From positions 1-7,802 of the forward strand of contig JALTMZ010000019.1 of NCBI GenBank assembly GCA_027001105.1: 7,802 nucleotides of DNA, given 5' to 3'. How positions within the stretch are numbered: the first letter of the stretch is position 1; each line of letters opens with the position of its first letter. Positions 1 to 5,771 of this stretch are shown here, piece by piece. The position numbers were made by a program, and so were the translations under genes. The DNA is from Thermococcus sp. (GTDB lineage: Archaea; Methanobacteriota_B; Thermococci; Thermococcales; Thermococcaceae). The notes below the pieces were generated by a model, which saw only the letters and a program-made list of their open reading frames with translations, ran no database searches and had not been told where the DNA came from.

Positions 1-427
1 CGGTGCCAAAACGACAACAACTCCCTACAGAAACATAGAACATCCTTTGAACATAGCCGAAGTTGTGGCTGAAGCTGGAGCGAGTTATGTTGCAAGGTGG
101 ACAACTGCTCACGTTTACCAGCTTATAGAGAGCATAAAGAAAGCTCTGCAAGTGAAGGGCTTCTCACTCGTTGAGGTCATCTCGCAGTGTCCAGTTCAGT
201 TTGGAAGGAGGAATAAGATGAAAGAACCGGCGGAGATGCTCAGATGGTTCCTCAGGAACTCCATACCAATAAGCAAGGCAAAACACATGAGCAAAGAAGA
301 ATTAAAGGGCAAATTTGTAATCGGGGAATTCGTCAACAGACAAAGACCAGAGTTCACGGAAGAGCTTAACAATCTGATTGAAGAAGTTGCCGAGCACTTT
401 GGTCTAGGTGATGAAGATGCAGATTAG
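1..427 (+). CDS. korB: 2-oxoacid:ferredoxin oxidoreductase, beta subunit, first set (5' truncated by window edge)
   Basis: This is the C-terminal part, about 141 residues, of a thiamine-pyrophosphate-binding beta subunit. The reading frame is open from base 2 to the TAG at 425-427, so the gene starts outside the window; the TTG at 47 is internal and not a start. The fragment matches the C-terminal half of the complete beta subunit at 2080-2925, about 60% identical by eye over 100 aligned residues. Shared landmarks are AxYVARWT, SIKKALQxKGFSLVE, the CP..FGRRN segment and PISKAK.MS. The Cys in CP..FGRRN corresponds to the fourth [4Fe-4S] ligand of this family. The TPP motif and first three Cys lie upstream of the window. 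The stop overlaps the following gamma gene by 11 bases, so the two form one operon. By gene order this is the beta subunit of the 2-oxoglutarate (KGOR) set; substrate specificity is an inference. Confidence 0.93.
   Translation, partial: GAKTTTTPYRNIEHPLNIAEVVAEAGASYVARWTTAHVYQLIESIKKALQVKGFSLVEVISQCPVQFGRRNKMKEPAEMLRWFLRNSIPISKAKHMSKEELKGKFVIGEFVNRQRPEFTEELNNLIEEVAEHFGLGDEDAD
407..413 (+). promoter_or_regulatory. Ribosome binding site deciding the korG (first set) start
   Basis: GGTGATG pairs with the archaeal 16S 3' end and lies three bases ahead of the ATG at 417. It sits inside the last codons of the upstream beta gene. The upstream alternatives, GTG at 408 and ATG at 411, overlap the site itself, so ATG 417 is the better start. 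Confidence 0.6.
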
Positions 428-929
428 ACTTGCCGGTATAGGTGGGCAGGGTGTTGTTTTGGCAGGTGTAATTTTAGGTGAAGCCGCTGCAATTGAAGGA
501 CTAAATGTTGTTCAGACTCAGGATTACAGCTCAGCTTCAAGAGGTGGACACTCAATAGCCGATGTTGTCATTTCAAAGGAACCAATCTATGACTTGATTG
601 TCACTAAGGCTGATGTTCTTGTGGCTTTGGCTCAGCTTGGCTATGACACTACAAAAGACTCACTTAGAAAAGATGGGCTTTTGATAATTGATACCGACTT
701 AGTTAAGCCGGATAGAGAGTTTATAGGTGCTCCTTTTACCAGAATCGCTGAAGAAACAACGGGGCTGGCTTTAACCGTAAATATGGTTGCTCTCGGCTAT
801 TTAGTTGCCAAAACTGGAGTTGTTAAGAAAGAGAGTGTTGAAGAGGCTATAAGGAGGAGAGTTCCAAAAGGAACCGAAGATATTAATTTGAAAGCCTTTA
901 GGGTTGGTTATGAGGAGGGATCGAAATGA
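417..929 (+). CDS. korG: 2-oxoacid:ferredoxin oxidoreductase, gamma subunit, first set
   Basis: Gamma subunit (also called KorC), 170 residues, the usual length for the stand-alone family. In the POR/KGOR/VOR superfamily the gamma domain helps assemble the alpha-beta-gamma core and takes part in CoA binding. Visible motifs are the glycine-rich GIGGQG loop at residues 7-12, the SRGG motif at 41-44 inside TQDYSSASRGG, the AEETTG...T.NM segment near the middle, and VPKGTE near the C-terminus. ATG 417 is chosen over GTG 408 and ATG 411 because of the GGTGATG ribosome binding site. The gene overlaps the beta gene before it by 11 bases and the alpha gene after it by 4 (ATGA), so translation is probably coupled. 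It probably serves the first (2-oxoglutarate) enzyme set. Family assignment is secure; the exact 2-oxoacid cannot be read from this subunit. Confidence 0.92.
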   Translation: MQIRLAGIGGQGVVLAGVILGEAAAIEGLNVVQTQDYSSASRGGHSIADVVISKEPIYDLIVTKADVLVALAQLGYDTTKDSLRKDGLLIIDTDLVKPDREFIGAPFTRIAEETTGLALTVNMVALGYLVAKTGVVKKESVEEAIRRRVPKGTEDINLKAFRVGYEEGSK

Positions 930-2089
930 AATATCCATTTCCCGTTGGCAAAAGTGATTTTATACAAGGTGATGAAGCTATAGCAAGGGCTGCAATTTTA
1001 GCGGGGTGTAGGTTTTATGCAGGTTATCCAATAACTCCAGCAAGCGAGATTTTCGAAGCAATGGCTCTCTACATGCCCCTTGTCGATGGTGTATCTATTC
1101 AAATGGAAGATGAATTAGCAAGCATTGCTGCTGTTATTGGTGCCTCGTGGGTTGGAACTAAAGCCATGACTGCCACAAGTGGTCCTGGATTCAGCCTGAT
1201 GATGGAGAACTTAGGTTATGCCATTATGACTGAGACCCCAATAGTCGTTGTTGACGTTCAGAGGAGTGGTCCCTCGACAGGGCAGCCCACTTTAGCAGCT
1301 CAAGGTGATGTTATGCAAGCAATTTGGGGAACTCACGGAGACCACAGCTTAATAGTATTAACTCCAGCAACAGTTCAGGAAGCTTTTGATATGACCATTA
1401 GGGCATTCAACTTGGCTGAAAAGTACAGAACACCTGTTATTCTTCTTACAGATGCTGAAGTTGGACACATGCGTGAAAAAGTTGACATACCAAATCCAGA
1501 AGATGTAGAATTAGTTTATCGCAAGTTACCTGCAAATGAAGAGGAAGCAAAGTATCCATTTGGCGATATTCACGGTGATTTAATACCTCCAATGCCGATC
1601 TTTGGAAAAGGATACAGAACCTATGTTACTGGACTTACCCATGATGAGAAAGGGAGACCAAAGACAGTAGATGCCGAAATTCACCGCAAGCTTATTGAAA
1701 GAATTGTAAACAAGATCGAAAAAAACAAAAAAGATATCATTGAGTATGAAACTTTTGATCTTGATGATGCTGAAGTAGCAATAATAAGCTATGGAATCGT
1801 TGCTCGTTCTGCAATTAGGGCTGTAAAGATGCTCCGCAGTGAGGGAATTAAGGCAGGCTTGCTTAAGCTCAACGTTGTATGGCCCTTTGACTTTGAGATG
1901 ATCGAAAAGATAGCAGAGCAGGTAAATGCAATTTATGTTCCAGAGATGAACCTCGGGCAGGTGTACCATCTTGTTAAAGAAGGAGCCAATGGAAAAGCGA
2001 GAGTTGAACTTATTCCAAAGATTGGTGGGGAAGTTCATACACCTCAAGAGATTGTTAAAGCCGTTAAGAGGTGTGAGAAATGTATCTGA
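926..2089 (+). CDS. korA: 2-oxoacid:ferredoxin oxidoreductase, alpha subunit, second set
   Basis: Alpha subunit, 387 residues, full length for the family. In POR-type enzymes this subunit supplies the pyrimidine-binding part of the TPP site. It shows the signature YPITPASE at residues 34-41, the MEDE acidic segment around 60-63, TSGPG at 84-88, and RSGPSTGQPT at 113-122. A C-terminal transketolase-like domain follows from about residue 275. A GAGGAGGGA ribosome binding site lies six bases before the ATG, and the start overlaps the preceding gamma stop by four bases. The gene overlaps the next beta gene by 10 bases. The enzyme would oxidatively decarboxylate a 2-oxoacid to an acyl-CoA, passing electrons to ferredoxin in the cytoplasm. 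The protein ends in a Cys-x-x-Cys pair (383 and 386), which is unusual for this subunit. From memory, Pyrococcus carries a second, poorly characterised set in the same place, so the substrate need not be 2-oxoglutarate. Confidence 0.94.
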   Translation: MKYPFPVGKSDFIQGDEAIARAAILAGCRFYAGYPITPASEIFEAMALYMPLVDGVSIQMEDELASIAAVIGASWVGTKAMTATSGPGFSLMMENLGYAIMTETPIVVVDVQRSGPSTGQPTLAAQGDVMQAIWGTHGDHSLIVLTPATVQEAFDMTIRAFNLAEKYRTPVILLTDAEVGHMREKVDIPNPEDVELVYRKLPANEEEAKYPFGDIHGDLIPPMPIFGKGYRTYVTGLTHDEKGRPKTVDAEIHRKLIERIVNKIEKNKKDIIEYETFDLDDAEVAIISYGIVARSAIRAVKMLRSEGIKAGLLKLNVVWPFDFEMIEKIAEQVNAIYVPEMNLGQVYHLVKEGANGKARVELIPKIGGEVHTPQEIVKAVKRCEKCI

Positions 2090-2925
2090 AGCTCAGCTAT
2101 GAAATTAGAGACAAATATCTAAGAAAGGACATGCTCCCAACGATTTTCTGCCCTGGCTGTGGTATTGGTTCAGTTTTACAGTACACACTTAGAGCAATCG
2201 ATGAGCTCGGTTGGAGCAAAGATGAGGTAGTTTGGGTGAGCGGAATTGGATGTTCGTCAAGAGTTCCAGGATTTGTGGACTTTGATGGTCTTCACACAAC
2301 TCACGGTAGAGCTTTGGCCTTTGCTACCGGAATAAAAATGGCAAATCCGGATTTGAAGGTCATAGCATTTATGGGAGATGGAGACACAGCAGCAATTGGC
2401 GGAAACCACTTCATTCATGCAATCAGGAGGAATTTGGATGTCACTGTAATACTCATCAACAACTTCACCTATGGAATGACGGGAGGACAAGTAGCGCCAA
2501 CTACACTTAAAGGACTTAGAGGAACCACGGCTCCATACGGAAGCTTTGAAAATCCATTCGACATTGCTGAACTTGCTGTTGCCGCTGGAGCAAACTATGT
2601 CGCAAGATGGACTGTCTTTAACTATATTCAGGGCATAAACAGCATAAAGAAAGCTTTACAAAAGAAAGGTTTCAGCTTAGTTGAGTTCCTTTCACCCTGT
2701 CCAATCAGCTTTGGAAGAAGAAACAGAATGAAAACTGCCCCCGAGCTGATAAAGTGGTACAACAAGATTACAGTGCCAATAAGCAAAGCCAAGAACATGA
2801 GCCCAGAGGAGCTTGAGGGTAAGATTATTATCGGTGAGTTTGTTGACAGGGACAGGCCGAGCTTAGATGAGGAATACGAAGCGTACAAGAAAAGGGCAAA
2901 GAAAATGATGGGGTGGGAAGAATGA
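2080..2925 (+). CDS. korB: 2-oxoacid:ferredoxin oxidoreductase, beta subunit, second set
   Basis: Complete beta subunit, 281 residues. It binds TPP-Mg and one [4Fe-4S] cluster. The likely cluster ligands are Cys24 and Cys27 in FCPGCG, Cys58 in GIGCSSR, and Cys207 in CPISFGRRN. The TPP/Mg motif is GDGD at 99-102 followed by NN at 127-128, then YGMTGGQ at 131-137. The start codon is set by GAGGTG at 2068-2073, six bases upstream. The gene overlaps the alpha gene by 10 bases and the gamma gene by 4. With alpha and gamma it forms the catalytic core of a ferredoxin-reducing 2-oxoacid oxidoreductase. Compared with the first beta subunit, the loop after the TPP motif differs: LRGTTAPYGS here, AKTTTTPYRN there. 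This fits a different substrate range, which is inference. No delta (2x[4Fe-4S]) subunit accompanies this set in the window. Confidence 0.95.
   Translation: MYLKLSYEIRDKYLRKDMLPTIFCPGCGIGSVLQYTLRAIDELGWSKDEVVWVSGIGCSSRVPGFVDFDGLHTTHGRALAFATGIKMANPDLKVIAFMGDGDTAAIGGNHFIHAIRRNLDVTVILINNFTYGMTGGQVAPTTLKGLRGTTAPYGSFENPFDIAELAVAAGANYVARWTVFNYIQGINSIKKALQKKGFSLVEFLSPCPISFGRRNRMKTAPELIKWYNKITVPISKAKNMSPEELEGKIIIGEFVDRDRPSLDEEYEAYKKRAKKMMGWEE
2910..2915 (+). promoter_or_regulatory. Ribosome binding site deciding the second korG start
   Basis: GGGGTG, close to the GAGGTG used by neighbouring genes, is six bases ahead of ATG 2922. This favours ATG 2922 over the in-frame GTG at 2913, which lies within the site. 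Confidence 0.55.
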
Positions 2926-3488
2926 GGAAAGAAGTCCTCATCAGCGGTTTTGGGGGTCAGGGTGTCATCTTGGCAAGTGTAATTCTCGGGAGAGCTGCAG
3001 CAGTTTATGAGGGTCTTTACGCTGTTCAAACTCAGTCCTATGGTCCCGAGTCAAGAGGTGGGGCAAGCAAGGCTGAAGTTGTTATAAGTGATGAACCAAT
3101 AGATTATCCAAAAACTTTACGTCCCGATTACGCAGTTTTCTTATCACAAGAAGCCTACCAAAAATACCTCACTCATCTAAAGGAGGGTGCCATACTAATC
3201 ATCGAGAAGGACTTGATCCCACACAGAAATGAAGAAGTCGAGAAAAAATTGAAGCTCAAAGTTTATGCTTTGCCACTTACTAAAATTGCTGAAGAAACGA
3301 CAGGACTGAGCTTAACGATGAACATTTTGGCATTGGGATTATTTGTTGCATTAACTGAAATTGTAAGCAGAGAAGCAATAGAGAAGGCAGTTTTGGATGC
3401 TGTTCCAAAAGGAACAGAGCAGATAAACCTGAAAGCCCTCCACAAGGGATTTGAGCTTGGAGAAAAAGCTCTAAAAGGCGAGCTTTAA
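2922..3488 (+). CDS. korG: 2-oxoacid:ferredoxin oxidoreductase, gamma subunit, second set
   Basis: Gamma subunit (KorC-like), 188 residues from ATG 2922; an alternative GTG at 2913 would add three residues. It carries GFGGQG at residues 9-14, TQSYGPESRGG at 37-47, AEETTGLSLTMN past the middle, and VPKGTEQINLKA near the C-terminus. It is about 18 residues longer than the first gamma subunit because of a longer charged segment before the AEETTG motif. The SYGPESRGG sequence is the form I know from classical KGOR/VOR gamma subunits, whereas the first gamma has DYSSASRGG. It overlaps the beta gene by four bases (ATGA) and is the last gene of the operon, followed by a T-rich terminator. Its role is in the core of the second oxidoreductase, at the CoA-binding side according to knowledge of the family. 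Confidence 0.93.
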   Translation: MRKEVLISGFGGQGVILASVILGRAAAVYEGLYAVQTQSYGPESRGGASKAEVVISDEPIDYPKTLRPDYAVFLSQEAYQKYLTHLKEGAILIIEKDLIPHRNEEVEKKLKLKVYALPLTKIAEETTGLSLTMNILALGLFVALTEIVSREAIEKAVLDAVPKGTEQINLKALHKGFELGEKALKGEL

Positions 3489-3511
3489 TTTTCTGTTTTT
3501 CTTAAGTTTTT
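3489..3511 (+). terminator. T-tract terminator after the oxidoreductase operon
   Basis: Immediately after the stop codon there are three T runs (T4, T5 and T5) separated by a few bases. Archaeal RNA polymerase terminates on such T tracts without needing a hairpin. The next promoter follows within about 15 bases, so this would separate the two transcripts. Confidence 0.55.
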
Positions 3512-3516
3512 GCCCC

Positions 3517-3531
3517 ACGGAAACTTTATCA
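3517..3531 (+). promoter_or_regulatory. BRE/TATA promoter of the DUF192 gene
   Basis: A purine-containing ACGGAAA followed by ACTTTATCA resembles a Thermococcales BRE plus TATA box. Its centre (about 3527) lies 28 bases before ATG 3555. A start site about 25 bases downstream would fall at or just before the start codon, so the mRNA would be leaderless. In agreement, no Shine-Dalgarno sequence precedes the gene. Confidence 0.5.
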
Positions 3532-3554
3532 ACCATGACTTTTAATTATTGAAC

Positions 3555-4022
3555 ATGCTAATCAACGAAACCAAGAACAGGGTGTGGCACGGAAAAGTCA
3601 AATTGGCAGACACTTTTTTCAAGCGGTTTAAAGGTTTAATGCTCACTCCTAATGTAAATTATGCTCTTGTGTTCATTCTGCCAGCCGAAACAAGGGCAAA
3701 TGCTTCAATACATATGTTTTTCATGCTTCAGAGCATTGATGTTATATTTCTGAACTCAGCAAGAGAAGTTGTAGATTTCAAAAAAGCCAAGCCATGGCGT
3801 GTTTACATGCCCCGGGAAGCTGCAAAATACATTATTGAGGGGCCCCACGGAATTATCAAAGCTCTTGATGTATCAATAGGAGATAAACTAAGCTGGATAG
3901 TGGAGGATGAAAAGGAAAAAGCTGTACCCTCGCCAAGCAATGTTATTAATGGAGTGTCATTTAAGAAAATTAACGGAACGATAAGCTTAGCTGAGCCGAA
4001 GCCAAAGCTTAAAGAGCCGTGA
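3555..4022 (+). CDS. DUF192 / UPF0127 family protein
   Basis: A 155-residue protein of the DUF192 (UPF0127) family, whose function is not established. Family features visible are [12 protein letters not shown] at residues 18-29, IHMFFM at 52-57, IDVIFL at 61-66, then [13 protein letters not shown] and an ILE-like repeat ending in GDKLSW. These make up the small beta-barrel fold known for the family. There is no signal peptide or lipobox, unlike many bacterial members, so it is probably cytoplasmic. From about residue 116 a charged, proline-containing tail of some 40 residues extends past the domain and ends in a Pro/Lys-rich stretch. ATG 3555 is preferred; TTG 3549 is an in-frame alternative two codons upstream. 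It has its own promoter and is followed five bases later by the nucleotidyltransferase gene, so the two are probably co-transcribed. Confidence 0.88.
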   Translation: MLINETKNRVWHGKVKLADTFFKRFKGLMLTPNVNYALVFILPAETRANASIHMFFMLQSIDVIFLNSAREVVDFKKAKPWRVYMPREAAKYIIEGPHGIIKALDVSIGDKLSWIVEDEKEKAVPSPSNVINGVSFKKINGTISLAEPKPKLKEP

Positions 4023-4023
4023 T
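4019..4023 (+). promoter_or_regulatory. Ribosome binding site of the nucleotidyltransferase gene
   Basis: GTGAT, complementary to the 16S 3' end, spans the stop codon of the DUF192 gene and lies four bases ahead of ATG 4028. It supports ATG 4028 over the in-frame GTG at 4019. Confidence 0.45.
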
Positions 4024-4027
4024 ATTT

Positions 4028-4705
4028 ATGGAGTTTTTAGAGTGCATTAAAAAGCGGATCATCCAGGATGATGAGCTAAAAAATGGGTTCTATTCCTTAA
4101 TCCTTTATGGTTCATTTGTAAGGGGAGATTTTCTTGAAAATGTAAGCGATTTGGACTTTTTTGCAGTGATAACAAAAGATGAGTCAATTATTCCAAAGCT
4201 TAGGCAGGTCTTGGAGGATTGCACCAAGGAAGTCAATGCCGTTGAAGTTGACTTAGCATGGGAATATCTGGAGAATATAGGCGATCCATTGAGAAAAGGA
4301 GTTCCTTTCAAGTTTTTAACCATATATCAAGAGGACTTTCTTGAAAATCACATTGTCGTTTATGGCAAGGATATATCTGATGTTCTGCCAAAATATAAAT
4401 TTGAGGATCTTTTGGACTGGAGAATAGAGCGGATTTTAAAGCTGATCAAGAGATCTAAGGGGAATACAAAGCTGATGCATATATTAGCTGGAGAGACTGC
4501 GAGACTTTTAGCTCTAATTAATGGAGCAAAAAGCCTCAGAAAGAATGACATCATGAACATCCTTGAGAAAATTCAAGATGAAGAGGCAATTGAGATTTAT
4601 CGGGCTTATCTGGATGGAAGAAAACTTAAGTTTGATGAGAACTTCCTTGTAGGGTTCATAGAGTCAAGAATAACAAAGATGGGAAGGCATGTTAATAAAC
4701 CATAA
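4028..4705 (+). CDS. Pol-beta superfamily nucleotidyltransferase domain protein
   Basis: A 225-residue protein with an N-terminal nucleotidyltransferase fold. The motif LYGSFVRGD at residues 26-34 holds the Gly-Ser pair (28-29). Asp41 and Asp43 of SDLD are the two metal-binding acids, and Asp75 in VEVDLAW fits the third. All three acids are present, so it is probably active. The C-terminal half (from about residue 120) is predicted mostly helical and charged, like the substrate-binding or HEPN-like helical partners of such enzymes; I do not recognise it more closely. The substrate is unknown: possibilities include nucleotidylation of a small molecule, a protein or tRNA. It could be the toxin-neutralising half of a MNT-HEPN pair, but no separate HEPN gene is adjacent. 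It follows the DUF192 gene at five bases, and its 3' end overlaps the convergent trm5 gene by 14 bases. Confidence 0.82.
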   Translation: MEFLECIKKRIIQDDELKNGFYSLILYGSFVRGDFLENVSDLDFFAVITKDESIIPKLRQVLEDCTKEVNAVEVDLAWEYLENIGDPLRKGVPFKFLTIYQEDFLENHIVVYGKDISDVLPKYKFEDLLDWRIERILKLIKRSKGNTKLMHILAGETARLLALINGAKSLRKNDIMNILEKIQDEEAIEIYRAYLDGRKLKFDENFLVGFIESRITKMGRHVNKP

Positions 4706-5684
4706 AATCAATGGCGATGTTATATTGGTAGGGGGCATAAGGTCTCACTTTCCTTCTCTCCAAGAATTCAACCCTCTTCCCAAGCTCTCTCGCAACAGCC
4801 ATGATCTTCTCTTCATGTACCCCAAACAAGTTATCTTCATGAGAAAACCCATAATAGTGAATCGTCCCACCGCTCTTTACGCTTAACATAGCCTCTCTTA
4901 AAAATTCATGTGCGAACTTTGGAAGGTTCATGATGACTCTATCAGCTCTAATCTGACCAGCAACTTTTCTGACATCTCCTAAAATTGGAATTACATTGAG
5001 CGCTTTATTCAGTCTCTTATTTTCTTCTAAATATTTTACCGCCCAAGGATTGATGTCGCATGCAAAAACGAGCCTAACTTTTTTTGCAAGCAAAATTGAA
5101 TAGGGACCAACACCAGCAAACATATCAAGGACTACTTCCCCTTCTTTAGCTTTTTTAAAGACTCTCATTCTTTCTGTAGCTAAGCGAGGAGAGAAATAAA
5201 CCTTCGCAACATCCAGCTTAAGCTTTATTCCATTCTCTCTATGCAATGTCTCTGTCCTCTTTTCTCCCGCTAAATGGATAAGCTCTCTGATCCTAAACTC
5301 TCCAGAAACTGCACTTCCTTTTGCAAAAACAGCTTTTATATGCTTGTGGACTTTTAAAATCGCTTCTCCAATTTGTTTCCCATACTCCATAAGTTCCTCT
5401 GAGAGTTCAATTACTGCTATATCCCCGATTATATCGAAGGAAGAGGGAAGAAGAGATCTTAGGCGGTCCGGAACATTCACAACTTCCCGATAGCTGTGGG
5501 GTCTCTTTTCAATTGGTTCAAATTCAGTCTCAACGATTTCAAATCCTTCAACTCTCTCTTTTATGGGAAAAATTAGGAAATCTCCCTCTCGCTTAACTTT
5601 GTAGTTTTTATCCAGAACATCAAGATCGATAAGCTTTTTCCTGACTTTTTCACCTTCATGTTTATGAACTCTAATTCCGAGCAT
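4692..5684 (-). CDS. trm5b: tRNA (guanine(37)-N1)-methyltransferase Trm5b
   Basis: A 330-residue SAM-dependent methyltransferase that makes m1G37 next to the anticodon, preventing frameshifts. It aligns throughout with the Methanocaldococcus Trm5b I know. An N-terminal D1 domain covers about residues 1-60. FRIRELIHLAGEKRTETLH lies at about 130-148 and VYFSPRLATER at 162-172. The SAM loop DMFAGVGPYS is at 187-196, with Asp210 in CDINPWA. The motif NLPKFAHEFL begins at 253; the NLP form marks the m1G37 enzyme Trm5b, whereas Taw22/Trm5a has NPPY. ATG at 5684 is chosen over TTG at 5693 because the protein then begins MLGIRV, and an A/T-rich TATA element lies about 32 bases upstream. No clear ribosome binding site is visible, so the message is probably leaderless or nearly so. 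It is divergent from tRNA-Glu and convergent with the nucleotidyltransferase gene. Confidence 0.93.
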   Translation of the reverse strand: MLGIRVHKHEGEKVRKKLIDLDVLDKNYKVKREGDFLIFPIKERVEGFEIVETEFEPIEKRPHSYREVVNVPDRLRSLLPSSFDIIGDIAVIELSEELMEYGKQIGEAILKVHKHIKAVFAKGSAVSGEFRIRELIHLAGEKRTETLHRENGIKLKLDVAKVYFSPRLATERMRVFKKAKEGEVVLDMFAGVGPYSILLAKKVRLVFACDINPWAVKYLEENKRLNKALNVIPILGDVRKVAGQIRADRVIMNLPKFAHEFLREAMLSVKSGGTIHYYGFSHEDNLFGVHEEKIMAVARELGKRVEFLERRKVRPYAPYQYNIAIDFMVY

Positions 5685-5711
5685 TTTTATCAAATTCAGA
5701 AGGGAAGTGCA

Positions 5712-5721
5712 AATTTAAAAG
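5712..5721 (-). promoter_or_regulatory. TATA element for trm5b (minus strand)
   Basis: Read on the minus strand, this stretch is TCTTTTAAATTTG-like, with CTTTTAAAT centred about 32 bases ahead of ATG 5684. The expected start site is close to the start codon. The BRE position is less purine-rich than for the tRNA promoter, so the call is moderate. Confidence 0.4.
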
Positions 5722-5730
5722 AATTGTGAA

Positions 5731-5747
5731 CGAAAACTTTTTAAATG
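5731..5747 (+). promoter_or_regulatory. BRE/TATA promoter of tRNA-Glu
   Basis: CGAAAA followed by CTTTTTAAATG is a textbook Thermococcales BRE plus TATA box. Its centre, about 5742, lies some 30 bases before the mature 5' end of the tRNA at 5772. A start 25 bases downstream would leave a leader of only a few bases for RNase P to remove. Confidence 0.7.
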
Positions 5748-5771
5748 GACTTAGGGCTTAAGATATTGGAC

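Noticed and set aside
408..414. GTGATGA resembling a C box.
   Set aside because: It is the ribosome binding site of korG; no D box follows at a usable distance.
47..427. A short stand-alone gene starting at the TTG at 47.
   Set aside because: The frame is open to the left edge and its codons upstream of 47 continue the beta-subunit alignment, so it is a truncated korB.
1580..2047. 155-codon minus-strand frame opposite korA.
   Set aside because: It lies wholly within a strongly conserved korA reading frame and is a shadow of it; there is no promoter or ribosome binding site.
4930..4972. Possible C/D box guide RNA: ATGATGA at 4930 followed by CTGA at 4953 and again at 4969.
   Set aside because: There is no C' box between the two CTGA sites, the spacing is not that of an archaeal C/D sRNA, and the stretch lies inside the trm5b coding region.
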